Notes under the pieces: model-generated
Told to the model about the DNA's origin: nothing
The model's input: only the letters and a program-made list of their open reading frames with translations
The model's database searches: none
From: Albugo candida
Lineage: Eukaryota > Oomycota > Peronosporomycetes > Albuginales
NCBI GenBank assembly: GCA_040437565.1
Contig: JBDOQK010000006.1
Span: 434,001-498,000 of the forward strand
DNA length: 64,000 nt
Reading direction: 5' to 3'
Shown: piece by piece, positions 9,728 through 21,500 of the stretch
Layout: every line of letters begins with the position of its first letter
How positions within the stretch are numbered: the first letter of the stretch is position 1
Program-made: the position numbers and the translations under genes

Positions 9728-12031
9728 ATGGACCACGGCACGAGCCCCGATGAAAAGTTGAAGTTAGATGATGATGCGGAGGATATAGTTACCGAGCAAG
9801 CAATCGTCAATGAGGACACCGACACTGTAAAAAACCACAAGCAAGAGGTTTCCACCACACTGCAACCTGTTATTTCCAATGTTGTACAAATATTGCACGA
9901 AAGTATGCAGCGGTCGTGGGGAAATGTACGTACGAGTACCTGTGTTTTGTTTACAAGTACATCCTGAACAAAACGTGTAGGCACTCTGTCAAATCACTCA
10001 CAAATACGAGTGCCCGTTATCTGAGGTATACTGCAAGCTATTTTTACCTTACAAAGTTATGTGATGAATGTCTTGTAGTATGAAAGCGTCCTCACAGAGC
10101 AAACTAACTGGACTCCATTGGATTCCAATAAGAAGGCTCAATCCCTCATCCAGGAGTTGCACGAGACTAAAAATCGTGTAAAGGAAACCCAGAAGAACTT
10201 ACATACTTTACAATCGGAACACAATTTCCTGACTGAGAAACTAAATGTCTATCGCCTCGTAACCACTGAATTTCGACGTGAATTACTTAGTGAGCGTCTC
10301 GCACATATCGATTCTGTTAAAGAAACCGATGAACTGCGTGCTATGTTGAATGGAACCGGTACGGACATTTTGGTCAATAAACACGAAGACGTTAATGACC
10401 CCTGGCACAAGACTTCGGGGCAAATAGATGACCGAAATCATGAGCATGGATCTAACGTGTCGTTGTTCACTTCTTTCTATTCCACCTCTGCTGAAAACAA
10501 TGAACAAGAGTTTGGAGATGAAGAAAATATGTCCTGTACGCTGAGTGCACAACGGTCGTTACAAAGTACACTCATGGACCAATTTCTTCCCTCAACATTA
10601 CTGGATTCTCCTCAAGCAGCTACACAGTCGAAAAAATTTCAGTACGTTGATGAGGAAATAAAAGAGGTTGAAGAGGATTCATCTCGCATCTTGAATTGTA
10701 AAGGTTGTAGCAACATGTACTTTACGACGGATACAAAATGTCACGAGTGTGGTAAAGATGTTGCACCAAGCACTGAGGAAATTCCTCATGAATCGGAAAC
10801 CGAAACTCAAGAGAATGAACAAGAAACGAGTATCTCTACGACCATTTCCTCAATTTTGACAGAAATATTTGACTTTATGCCGATGCAAGACGTGGAAAAG
10901 GTTTTACAGCAAGCAGAGGGGGAAACCTCTTTGGCGGTAAACTACATCCTCCGAAACCATCCTAGTTTGAATCCATCGATTTCTACTGACCCAAATACTC
11001 AAAGACCAAATCTAGCTCGTTGCTTGAGTGGAAATCCCCTCACAAGTGCATCGAACAATTGGAAAACAGAACTCTGTGTATATTACTTACAAGGAAAATG
11101 CAATAAAACACGGCGAACGTGTTCTTTTGCACACGGCGAGGAGGATTTGATGCGATTGAACCGAGGCAAACTCCTCACGAATCCAGCATACAAAGCGCGA
11201 TTGTGTCCGCTCTTTATTGAAGGAAACTGTCCGAAATCAAGAAGAGACTGCCAATTAGCGCATGGAGAAGCCGACTTGAGGGAAGGTTTGCTATTGCTGA
11301 CGGCACCTTCGAGTTTGGTGAATGCAGCACCGCGACAACAAAACTACAAAACAGAGTTATGTTTGTTCTATCTTCGCGGAAACTGCAATTATGCGAAGCA
11401 AGAATGTCGATTCGCACATGGCGAAGCCGATATAAGAACAGTTCAAGATAACACACTCGAATTAATACAACGAAATGCGTCCTATCCGACGTCAGCAGTT
11501 CCTGGGAAAGCATCCGAAAAGAGCGCTGAGACATCGTCATACAATCTCCGTGGCTTGGATCGCGCCGCTATCCAGGCTCAGCATCGATACCAGCAACAGT
11601 ACCAAGAGCAGTACCAGCAATCAAGGCGCTTGCCCCCACAAACAGTCGAAGGAGGAAGGAATGTTTACCTCACATCACAGAGCTTTACAGCACCTCAATC
11701 GACAATGAATACTTCGGCACTCGTTCCACCCTCATTCCCTCATCATCCGCAGTTTCAAGTTCCTATGGAAAGTATGCACGGATTCCCAATACAATACACA
11801 TCCCAGCAATCCAACACACCAAATCGATTTATGCAGCAAGGTGGGATTTATCAGCATCATGAAGTACCACTTCACCCAACACAACAGTTCCAGCAGCAAT
11901 TATCACTTCCCAACTCACAAGTTTCTGGTCAGTCACGAGATCCCCGAACACCTCAAAACCCGCGATACAGTGCACTCAATCCGGCATTCCGTCGTTCCAC
12001 AAATCACGATCAGGGATCTTGGTCGACCTGA
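9728..12031 (+). CDS. CUE-domain protein with three CCCH zinc fingers
   Basis: Three exons: 9728-9925, 9981-10025 and 10079-12031, with introns of 55 and 53 bases, giving about 731 residues. Order of parts: an acidic N-terminus, a coiled coil (about 95-175), a CxxC...CxxC zinc ribbon (CKGC..CHEC, about 287-306), a CUE-like ubiquitin-binding fold (about 335-378, with the FDFMPMQDVEKVLQQA helix pair), three CCCH zinc fingers (about 409-432, 455-477, 506-530), and a Gln/Pro-rich low-complexity tail. Each finger opens with W/Y-K-T-E-L-C or YKARLC, the lead-in known from the RNA-binding TTP/ZFP36 family, and has C-x7-C-x6-C-x3-H spacing. It is likely an mRNA-binding regulator; the CUE domain hints at ubiquitin binding. 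The 45-base middle exon is inferred from frame and splice sites. Confidence 0.82.
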
Positions 12032-12266
12032 AGCTATTAGGCTTTGCGTAAAATTAGTTTTTCTTTTGAAATTTACAGGGCTACCGTCAACTTTTGTGAA
12101 TGAATAGATGAATTGAAAGTAAAGTGGTGTTAGTCATTTTATCTTACGGTATACGGTGATAAGGTCGACGACAGGGAGACGTACATAACAGGTAACTCGT
12201 TGAAGCCGACTTTCGGTACCACCTACATAGGCTTATGCAGTCGAGTTGCTGTGCAGTTCGAAGAGA

Positions 12267-15200
12267 TCAATACGGTTGTAACATGTCTAACTGAAAAGAG
12301 CATTGATGCGAGCATCCGGTGGGACAAACATCCTCTACTAAAAACCAGTCTCTCAAATGCTGAAAATGACCGCCATGCGAGCATACTGGACACCAGACAT
12401 ATAGTCCACGCACTGGAAGTTGACTAAATCGGTACTTAGTCTCGTGTTAGCGGGAAAATGATACAACGTACCAAATCGAGCATCGTGCTGGCATACTGCT
12501 ACAATGCGGACACAGAGACGGTTGTGATAATGAATTGGATGTGAAATTGGCCGATTCAATTGGTTTTTGGCAATTCGCGCAATTAGAATATACAAATGTG
12601 GATTTCTACAACGTATAGTCAGAAACTCAATTTCTTAGAGCTTAATCGTACCATATTCATTTGTCGAATGGCAGCGTCATTACATCGCGAAATGATCTCA
12701 TTGGCGACTCTGTACATCCGAAATTGATGCAGCATCTCAATGTAATGCATAAGCATTTGCTGCATCCATGAGCTTCCCATAAGCTTTTCCATATTGAATC
12801 GCTGACGCATTATAATTGCTATGCAAACGCATGTTTGAAGATCGCCTCTATCGGTGTAATACTCTAGCAAATCTTTGAGTATCACATTGCGGAGCCGTCG
12901 TAAATCGCCGTGAATGGCGTTTCCATGCACCAAAAGCGACGACGATGTGTTTTTATAATTCGGAACTGATTGGTAGACATCTTCAGTGCTTGGATTTGAG
13001 TTTCGACTGCTGTCTCGCTCATGGACGGGATCAAAAGGGTACGGCTCGAAGCCTTGCATCGCCTGCGGGTTCACATGATCCAATTGGTCTAGAAGGGATG
13101 ACGCCGGATTTCTGTGGTGCACACTAATTCTATCTGCACTATGTGCGCCTTTTGCTTTGGCGTCTCGCGTTTCCATGTCACTTTCGAGCATAAATTTCGA
13201 TTCGGACATTGCATCATCCTGACTTTGTATCGGTGTGTTTTTCATCGAAGGAGAGGCACTGAGTGGGATTGAATGATGTGTATCCAGGGTTTCTACCATC
13301 TCCAACGTGCTGTCATATAATTGCTGGGTTCTTGCTCGATTTTCATTTTCCGGAGGCAATTCAAGGCCTGCGGAATCGTTTGCGTGAGAGTCATTATTTT
13401 CACCAAAAATAAGGTCCAGAATACGCCACATATTACATAAACTCGCATTACCCGCAACCAATGCCACCTACAAAGAGGCTTTAGCAACGACATTAGAGTA
13501 ACATGCATTGCTACCAGAGCATTTCGTGCGCAAATCTGACTGAATGTCCACGTTTCACTGGCCAGCACATAATGTTTTGCAAAAAATCGAAATACGACTT
13601 CATCGAATCCGAAAGCATCCACAAGATGGAGACAATCATTGAATTCTAATTGAAGCTTCTGTATACGTTCTTCCTTTTCTCTGTACAATCTGACATTTCC
13701 GTCTAAAATCCCCTCCAACTCCTTAACAGAAAAGAGATTTTCCATCTCAATTAAATGGAGTGTCGTATCAGGTGCAAGATCGCCACTTTTTTTGATATCC
13801 GCGATGGACGAATCCCCGAAATTCATAGTCGGTGTACGGGACTCTGATACTGGAAAACTCTTTGTGTTGGCCCATGATTCAGTCAGAGACGAGAGATGTG
13901 TGTGGGAGGTCGCGCGACTGAGTTTTGTTTGTTGTGTCGATACATTATTCAAATTTCCCATTTGACGATTGCAGGGCTGAGAATATTTAAAGTGTCGGGT
14001 TGACGGATGCATAGTTTGGCTTATTCGGTCGTCTTGAGTGCTAGTGGACCCATCCGAGCCTGAATACGACAACGCTTTTGCAGGTTGGGTCGTACTCTTT
14101 TTTGTAGTAATGCTTTGTTGCAAAGTCGTCGCAATCTCTGGGCCTGTCACTGTGAATAACGAGCTGTTGGGATGAATATGCGTTTGAATTTTCAATACAT
14201 TGCAAGATCGGTCTGAATAAAGTCAATTTCTGAGAGGTAGTTTCAAGGTGGATGGGAGTCGTACCGATAAATGCGTGTGAGTACGCGATGTGACCTCGCG
14301 AACTGAGTGACAATGCTATCGTTGGGATACTTTGATGTGGCTTGAAGCTGTCAGAGAGAGAATGAAGCTTGAGCGTGCCATCTTTCGAGCATGCGAGCAT
14401 GTGCTGCCAATAATTCAAGCCGCCTGAATCTGAGCATCCATCGCTTAGACCTAAAGCGTCGATATGTAAATATTGTTACCTTCCGTACTAGCCTGCGATG
14501 AATCCATAGAAGATGTCGGTGTGTCGAGCCATAGGATCCCAGACGCGATGTCACTATGACCATTCATGGATGCCAATGGAATACAAGGGCGCTGTGTATC
14601 CCAAAGATGTATATTATTGTCCATCAACGATGCACTAGTTGCAATTTGATCACTACAATTTGGACGCCATGCCACACGGCCGACACTTGCAATAGTTTGT
14701 ATTGTTTGGTGTGGCTGTTGCTGCTTCATGTCCATGTCAGAAAGATCCCATATTTTCACATACCGATCCCGACCACCAGAAGCTACGATATTTGACCGAT
14801 TTGGATGCCAATCAACGGAAAGTACCAAACCTTTATGTGCTGTAAATTTGAGCTCCGGATGAGCATTTTTTCGAATATCCCAAATCTAGCACACATTTTC
14901 ATCATCGCACATATGAGTCCCAAGCATCATCTACCTGGATAATTCCATTCTCGAAAGCGGCTGCAAATCGATTTGGCTGGAAATGGCTGAAGCGGACATC
15001 TCGTACACTTTCGGAGCGTGGCTGATACACATTTCCAGCTTTTCCACGCTTATCCTACTCAAAATTTGTCACTATTTTCCTCACTTGCAAAGATGATCTC
15101 ATACCCACAGTTTAATAGTTCCATCCTGTGACCCACTCACCAGCAGGTTCCAGTCTGTTGGATGCCAGCATATTCGATTCACGGCCCGACGATGGCCGTT

Positions 15201-15683
15201 GAGAACTCGCTCTGACACCGAGTCAATACAGTGTCTATTTCTATCGCAAAATGTACCTTGAACGTGTTTGTATCCATCTTTTTGGAGGTTCCATATCACA
15301 ACAACACCGTTTGTAGCAGCAGTCGCTAATAAATGATTGCTTTCTACGCAACGTTTAGACTTGTGATCTAATTGTATGCATTCGAATTACGTGGATGCCA
15401 TCGGATGTCATTTGTGCTAAAGTTTAGACTCGATTTCCCAGCACGCAAATTCCGTTTCTCACTAAAGCCCATGGCTTCCAGCGCCATAATTCGCAATACT
15501 ACCATATAAGCGCATAAGGAATAAAATGTGAAGCGATTTGATATTTGTACCATCTCTTCCTCCGACAGCAACTAATTTATTATTTGGAGAAATTGCTAAT
15601 GCATTGAGTGGACCGTTAAAGTCGACAGACGAACGCACACTCGACGCGCTTTTGCGCACGGAATCTCGCTGACTCGATTCCAT
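12267..15683 (-). CDS. WDR24: WDR24 homologue (GATOR2/SEACAT subunit)
   Basis: Multi-exon minus-strand gene. The N-terminal WD40 propeller is visible as LAISPNNKLVAVGGRD, HLLATAATNGVVVIWNLQ, AVNRICWHPTDWNLLVSGSQD, SVDWHPNRSNIVASGGRD and later repeats, spread over 15683 to about 14040. A long Ser/Thr-rich linker follows, then a helical region (about 13120-12640) and a C-terminal zinc domain. Removing a 48-base intron (12424-12471) joins CSIC to QLPVRGLYVWCPVCSHGGH, which matches the WDR24 RING/zinc domain of animals, ending with CPTGCSHQCSF. WDR24 is the catalytic ubiquitin-ligase part of GATOR2, which counters GATOR1 and so supports TORC1 at the lysosome/vacuole in response to amino acids. 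The start at 15683 precedes the first WD repeat. Exon ends in the linker are not all resolved. Confidence 0.87.
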
Positions 15684-15798
15684 TGCACTCACTTTTCGAT
15701 CAATTACATTAAAAAACTGGTATTTAAGATTTACACAATCAAAAAGTATGATGCTACTTTGGCTGATATGGGAGCAAAGAAGAGTAAGTGCTGTTCCT

Positions 15799-17034
15799 TC
15801 AACCCATTCCTGTGCCTATTTCTTGTTGTAATTGAGTTTCCAATTTACGATACGAAGATTCAGCGCGATTCCAATCCTTTGAGATCTGCAGACTCCATCG
15901 TTCAATGATCTCCAGTCGATCGAGAACAAAGCGCTGCATTAATATCAAAACTTTTTCGGCCATTCTAAGTTTTCCCAATTCTTCCAGTTTTGCTCCTGAG
16001 GCTATATCGCTGTTTGGTCGAGTCGCACGACGGGCAAAGTCGCTGATTGCTTGTGGAAACTTTGGAGCTCGGACGTGCATCAATTCGGGAGCGTATTTGG
16101 TATATCGACGACATGAATCTGGTTGAATCACCAAAGATGCAGCTTCGATAGCACGTCCAGCTTCAATTGCGAGAGGATAGCAATTGGAAACGAATTCTTT
16201 TAGTGTGCTCGTGTACTCTGGCGAAGTGAGATCAGAGAGTGCCGCACATAATTTTTGCAGTGCTTCTCGATATAACGCTCCACATTTTTCAACCTGATTT
16301 CGTATGCACTCACAGGCTCTCATCTCTGACACGTGCATTGAAATTTGTGCTTGGATTTCTTGAGCGTCGGAGCTGGGAACAGTATGCAAGAAGGAGCACA
16401 GTAAGCTCTGTTTTTCTCGCTTAAGATTTTCTAGCCGCATGGAAGGATCCATCTGATCAGCTCCAATTTGTTCCCTTCGATCCATGGAATCCATCGACGG
16501 CAAACATAAATCCCTTAGCGCTACGGACTGCCGTTCCAAACGATGCAATTCCGCGTCGACAGACAGCGAAGCACCCAATTTCGAATTTAATTCCTTTTTG
16601 AGTTTTCTCACTCGTTTCTCATGATTTCCCCAAAAGAAGCGTCGATAATTTTGCTTATTATCCTGACGCACAATCTTCTCAAGAAGTGCTTTCTGCGACT
16701 GTAGCATCAATTTGGAATCCTTTTTGGTCTTTTGTAATTCTGACTCGAGTTTCTCAAGTTCCTGCTTATCCAAACCCGTACATTGTGACTGTCGATGTAA
16801 GCGCTCAATCTCCTGATTCATTTCTTCATATCGCTGTAAGAATTGACTTCCCACATGAGAATTTACAACATGTTCTCCAAGCGATGTCGTACTTGCTCTT
16901 CCCATTTGTCCAAGCGATTTAGAACGTTTGTTTTCACACACACGTAGAGAGTATACATCTTGCAAGCTTGGTGTCGCGGTAGTAGTCGATGGGTACCGGG
17001 TCACCGAGCGTGAATTTCTCAAATGTAGTGGCAT
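15799..17034 (-). CDS. Coiled-coil protein of unknown function
   Basis: Single exon, 411 codons from the ATG at 17034. The N-terminal ~60 residues are Ser/Thr/Arg-rich and disordered; residues about 65-200 form an extended coiled coil rich in Lys, Glu, Leu and Gln, including the basic patch RRFFWGNHEKRVRKLKKEL. A second helical half (about 230-411) ends with more coiled coil. No membrane segment, signal peptide or catalytic motif is seen. It starts upstream of WDR24 on the same strand, with 115 bases between its stop and the WDR24 start, so each probably has its own short promoter. Family not recognised. Confidence 0.75.
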   Translation of the reverse strand: MPLHLRNSRSVTRYPSTTTATPSLQDVYSLRVCENKRSKSLGQMGRASTTSLGEHVVNSHVGSQFLQRYEEMNQEIERLHRQSQCTGLDKQELEKLESELQKTKKDSKLMLQSQKALLEKIVRQDNKQNYRRFFWGNHEKRVRKLKKELNSKLGASLSVDAELHRLERQSVALRDLCLPSMDSMDRREQIGADQMDPSMRLENLKREKQSLLCSFLHTVPSSDAQEIQAQISMHVSEMRACECIRNQVEKCGALYREALQKLCAALSDLTSPEYTSTLKEFVSNCYPLAIEAGRAIEAASLVIQPDSCRRYTKYAPELMHVRAPKFPQAISDFARRATRPNSDIASGAKLEELGKLRMAEKVLILMQRFVLDRLEIIERWSLQISKDWNRAESSYRKLETQLQQEIGTGMG

Positions 17035-17570
17035 TATAGATATATCGACTATTAGCGGTCAGTTATGATCAATTATGTTCTCTATACATACACGTAACTA
17101 ACGCGAGGTGATTCACCCTTTTGAAGAGTGTCGTCGCATGGGTAGAGCACACAATCTGACGCAAGAAGTGGGACATGTGTACAGCCGACGGGGATAGGTC
17201 TGAAAAATTCTAGGAGGCTTCTGTGGTGCTTGTACCAAAGCATATATCTTTGTCAGTCACTTTGATGCGTGTTTTCTCCCGAAAGGATGTGCATGTAACT
17301 GTAAGTTGTCAGAAGAAGCCAGTATGAAACTTTAGACCTCATTCGTATCCTCAATAATTCACGTTAATTGAGATCATTACGCATCCAGTCATTCGGAATG
17401 CTTTCTGAGAAATGGTGTTTGACTGTCTGAGTCAAATAAGCAAAAGTGCAACAGAGATGAAGATACATGAATGGTATATTACTTGGTCGAATCTATATTG
17501 TGTATACTACATTAGAGGGAGAGAAATGCGAGGGTAACGTTTCTCATGATCGGATCGGAAAGACCTTTCT
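17035..17570. other. Intergenic, no gene seen
   Basis: About 535 bases between the coiled-coil gene start and the CCT gene end, both on minus. No exon, RNA or repeat could be supported; it should contain the coiled-coil gene's promoter. Confidence 0.45.
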
Positions 17571-18281
17571 TCACTCAGAGCTATCTGCGTCATGGAGTGT
17601 AGCCGCTGTGACAGATTTAATCGTTTTAACAAAACGGCCTTTAACCCGCGGACGTGCGTTCGCTAGCGCTTTCCGAACTCCATAACGCACAGTTTTCTGT
17701 AATAAACGCTGATAATACGATAATTAGTAATGTTATATGATACTACCATTGTGTACCTTTTCTCGTTTACGCATATACTTTGAGAGTAGTTTCTGCCGAG
17801 CTCGTGGTGAATATATTCCAATATAGTTTACTTTTTTATACTGGAGAGTATCCTGAGACCAATCACTTTGCAGGGATTCGTTTTTTTCTACTAACGAGTG
17901 GTCATACCGAATAGACGGCAATGGACGCGCCAAGAAACAATCTTCAAAGCGTTGATATCGTGGCTTTCTCTCGTGGTAAAAGCTCTGTGGAGCTTTAGCT
18001 TTAGCTTGCTGCCATTCCAACACGACGCTAAGAAACAACCGCTGCGAGCTCACATGCTATCAATGCGTGTTTAGTGTCAGCACCACGATTTTACATACAA
18101 GAAATCGTACCTGTAATGCATCTCTTGCGTCAGCGGCATTTTGTGATCGCAAATTCCATAATCGTAGACATTCTATCATCCGATCGCTATTAATGCTATG
18201 TGCCACGAACCTCAACTGATCATCAAAGCAAATATGTGTCTTGTTCGAATCCGAATACGTCGTCAGTGAAGACGCAAACAT
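17571..18281 (-). CDS. CCT-domain protein
   Basis: Three exons on minus: 18111-18281, 17757-18056 and 17571-17696, joined across 54 and 60 base introns, about 198 residues. The C-terminal exon junction restores a CCT motif: SPRARQKLLSKYMRKREK runs into KTVRYGVRKALANARPRVKG and then RFVKT. CCT (CONSTANS, CO-like, TOC1) motifs are basic, about 43 residues, nuclear, and bind DNA with NF-Y partners in plants; oomycetes also carry them. No B-box or response-regulator domain precedes it. The remaining N-terminus is charged and unrecognised. The ATG at 18281 is the first in frame after a stop, but an upstream exon cannot be excluded. The last intron splits the CCT motif, so an unspliced reading ends early and misses it. 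Confidence 0.75.
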
Positions 18282-18539
18282 TAGCAAAATTTCCCAATCA
18301 GTCGTTAGAGTGCGTGATTCTTAATCACTGACTTGATTGTAAGGAGTGTGTTATGAGCATATTTTGTCAAAGAATTCGTATTCGCATCCGATTAGGGTTG
18401 AGCTGTGGACATTTGGCAAGTAATTCAGTGCTACACGCATTGGCTATTTTCAGAGACAGCAACAATCTGACATCAAATTACTTGCGATTGAGGGAAAGGT
18501 TAAAGCAGCTGTAGGAATCAGTTTCGAGGTATATCTGTT

Positions 18540-21500
18540 TTACGCAAACTTCATATTTCTGGAGAAATAGGATCGTTTTTCCCGTTCTGATTGTTCCTTA
18601 TCCGAATGCAATTCCCCGCACTCTTTTGCCGATTGTGATGCGCTTTGAACCGTTATATTGCTCATTTCCAGACATTCTTCTTGTTTGAATAAATTACGCA
18701 AGCTTCGGGTCGATTCGGCACTCCGAATGACGGAGCCAGATGTTTCGATAGTGGAGGCACGAGGTCGCAGGGACAGAGGCTTTTGTGAAAGTGCCAATTG
18801 AAATGTGTCTGTGGCTCCAATTGACACCTCCTTTAGCATTTTTTTTTTGGTTTGTTTCGACTTTTTCTGACTTGAGAATGAAAATGGGACGACATAATTG
18901 TAATTTGCCACATGTGTCAATGTCTTCAAAGGCGCTAATGCTTCGAAATTCGCCCAACGCGATGTACCAAATTGATCGCGAAGAAAATTGGCAATATTTG
19001 TAAAGTTTCGGCCGACTTGAGACAAAATGTCGAGAATCACATCGCGACGAATACGTAGCAGCAGGTTCATCAATGAGCATGTTTTATCGCAGTACACCAA
19101 TGCATGTATTTTGATCTGAAAGCCTCGCATTTCCTCGAGCGATTGCTGAGAAGAAGCATTGTCCTTGTTCTTGTACGTGACAAAAGCTTCGATGGTACCG
19201 ATGCGAATGTGCTTGAACAAAAACTTTCTCGATTCAGACCGTCCACGAGCTCGAATTTCCGGGTCTTGGAGCTCTTCGTCGTCCTCTCCCGGCGATTCCG
19301 ACTCAATGCGACTGTCGATTAATGACTCTTTTCGAGTCGAACTGCTGGTAATAAACTCTTTCCAATCTTTTGGTCGGATCACTTCTGTCGATGACCGTAT
19401 TTGAATGCCACTAGCCCACGTATACGGTGTAGTACGAGACGCAATTTGAGCCGCTTTGCGAAGTGCTGTGCCAACTCCAAGTCGTTCATTGGTATACGTG
19501 CCTTGATTTTGAGCATCTAAAGTCAGAAATTGAGATCTTATGTGCTGTGCATTTTTCTTGGCGACTTGAGATGTTGTGGTTTCCATAGAGGAAGAAAAAT
19601 AGGTCGATAGCTGAAGGATTAAATCTTGGGTGATGCAAAGCTGGACTGGATGAACGTTGACCTCAAAATGCTGAATAACGCCAAGCTCTCCACACGGACG
19701 AGTGATTTCAGCGTCCATACGCAGGAAGAAATCGTTTTCGCCAATGCAAGTTGTGTTGGAAGTTGGTAGAAGAAGTTCGGGGTAATAGGTTCCAGGACTG
19801 AGATTCCAACACGAAAAATTTTCAATTTTTAATGAGCACGCACCCGACTTGTCTTTTTGCTGTTTGAGCGTGAAAACGACCTCATTCAATCTCAGTTGTA
19901 AGATGTCTGCGTGGATAGCGCCGAGACGTACTATCGAACTATGAAGCGCAAATTCGACTTTTGTACTGGATCGCTTTGCCGACTTGTTGGTAGCCTGGAT
20001 GCCGAGTTTACGCACTGCCTCACATATCACATCATATTCTGTGGTCGCTCGTTTGATTTCCGTCGTAAGAGGATCTCCAGAGTCTGTGTAAATGCCTGAC
20101 GTCGAGGAAGAATGAGAAGATGGTATTCTTGGACGTGGTGCTCCAAAAGCATTCACATAGTAATCTTGATCGCAATCAGCAGCTCGTCTTTCGATGGAGG
20201 CATTCCATTGACACGATTGCCACCATTGCAGGTACGAGATCTCCCACTGTAATTGTTTTTTCAACAAACTCATCTGCTTTAAGGAATTAGGATCCGTGTT
20301 TCCAGCTTTTGCCAGTCGTTTTACTTGCGAGTTCCAAAGACTTTCTGATTGAGCGTCTCGAGAGTCTTTAGCGTCCAAGATCGTCTTGATAGATTCAACA
20401 CTTTGTAGTATGATATCTTTACAGGTGACATGCAAATTCGCCTGTAGATCAGAAATGCTTATCTGTACATCTCTGGCGATGCTCGCCTCACGTGACAGCT
20501 GCACAATCACATTTAGCGGCATTGGTGCGACGACTTGGCGATACAGCCCTGATGTAGTTGGGCAGTATGATCCATCCGCCAAAGCCCGAAGCCAAATGGC
20601 TTTTGACGTGACATCAACATCGAGTGGAGCAGCAAAGGACTCGGATCCGTGTATAGAAATATCGATCATTTCCAGCCTAAAATCTTGCGACACAAACTTT
20701 TTCAAAACGCCATCGTGGAGCGCTAAAAGCGTCGATCCCTACAGAGAAACCTTTGTGATGTCTTTCGCATTGGAAAAAAAGCATCACACACCTTATGAGT
20801 AGCGTCCTGGAAGTTAATTTGGCAATCGACAAACTTGAACAAGAGATAAGCTTCCATCTCGTCAAGTGGAAACGATGATGACTCACGTGTCGAATTCTGA
20901 GATTCCGATTCGGAATGGCATGTTGGCTGAAAGATTTGACCGCTTTCAAATCTCTCTCCATTCAGAATCGCGAAAAATTTCGGATCTTCAGCCAGTGATG
21001 TAGGTTTCTTTGGTGTCACAACAGTGTCCGAGGGATGCTCGACTGAATCCCGGCATATTGTGCTATTTCCAGCGACGTTTTCCTGTCGAGAGAGAACTCG
21101 AAGTAAATGTAATCCGCTATGGACAATATCAATCAATGTTTTGATTCCTTCAAGCGTCAGCAAAATTCGCATTTCTTTCGTTCCAAAACCCATCCGAAAG
21201 CCTGAATGACGAAATTCTTGGAGAAAAACGCATTGAGAATCGTATTCGTGTTGATTCTTCTCACTCAAAACTTCCTCTTCGGTATCTCTGAATCGAAAGG
21301 GATTGTGTTGTGTTATTGCAAAGTGATCCAAGATGCTTTTCCTCGAACTGGATCGATCTTCTTTAGCGGTAAAGTCTTGATGGCGAGACTTTGATTCCGA
21401 AGGCTTCAAGCTCGAAACGACCTTCAAATCATCCATTTTTGACCTCTTCCCTCCAACATGCACACACGCGTAATGCACGGAAAAGCAGGGCTCTCCTCGG

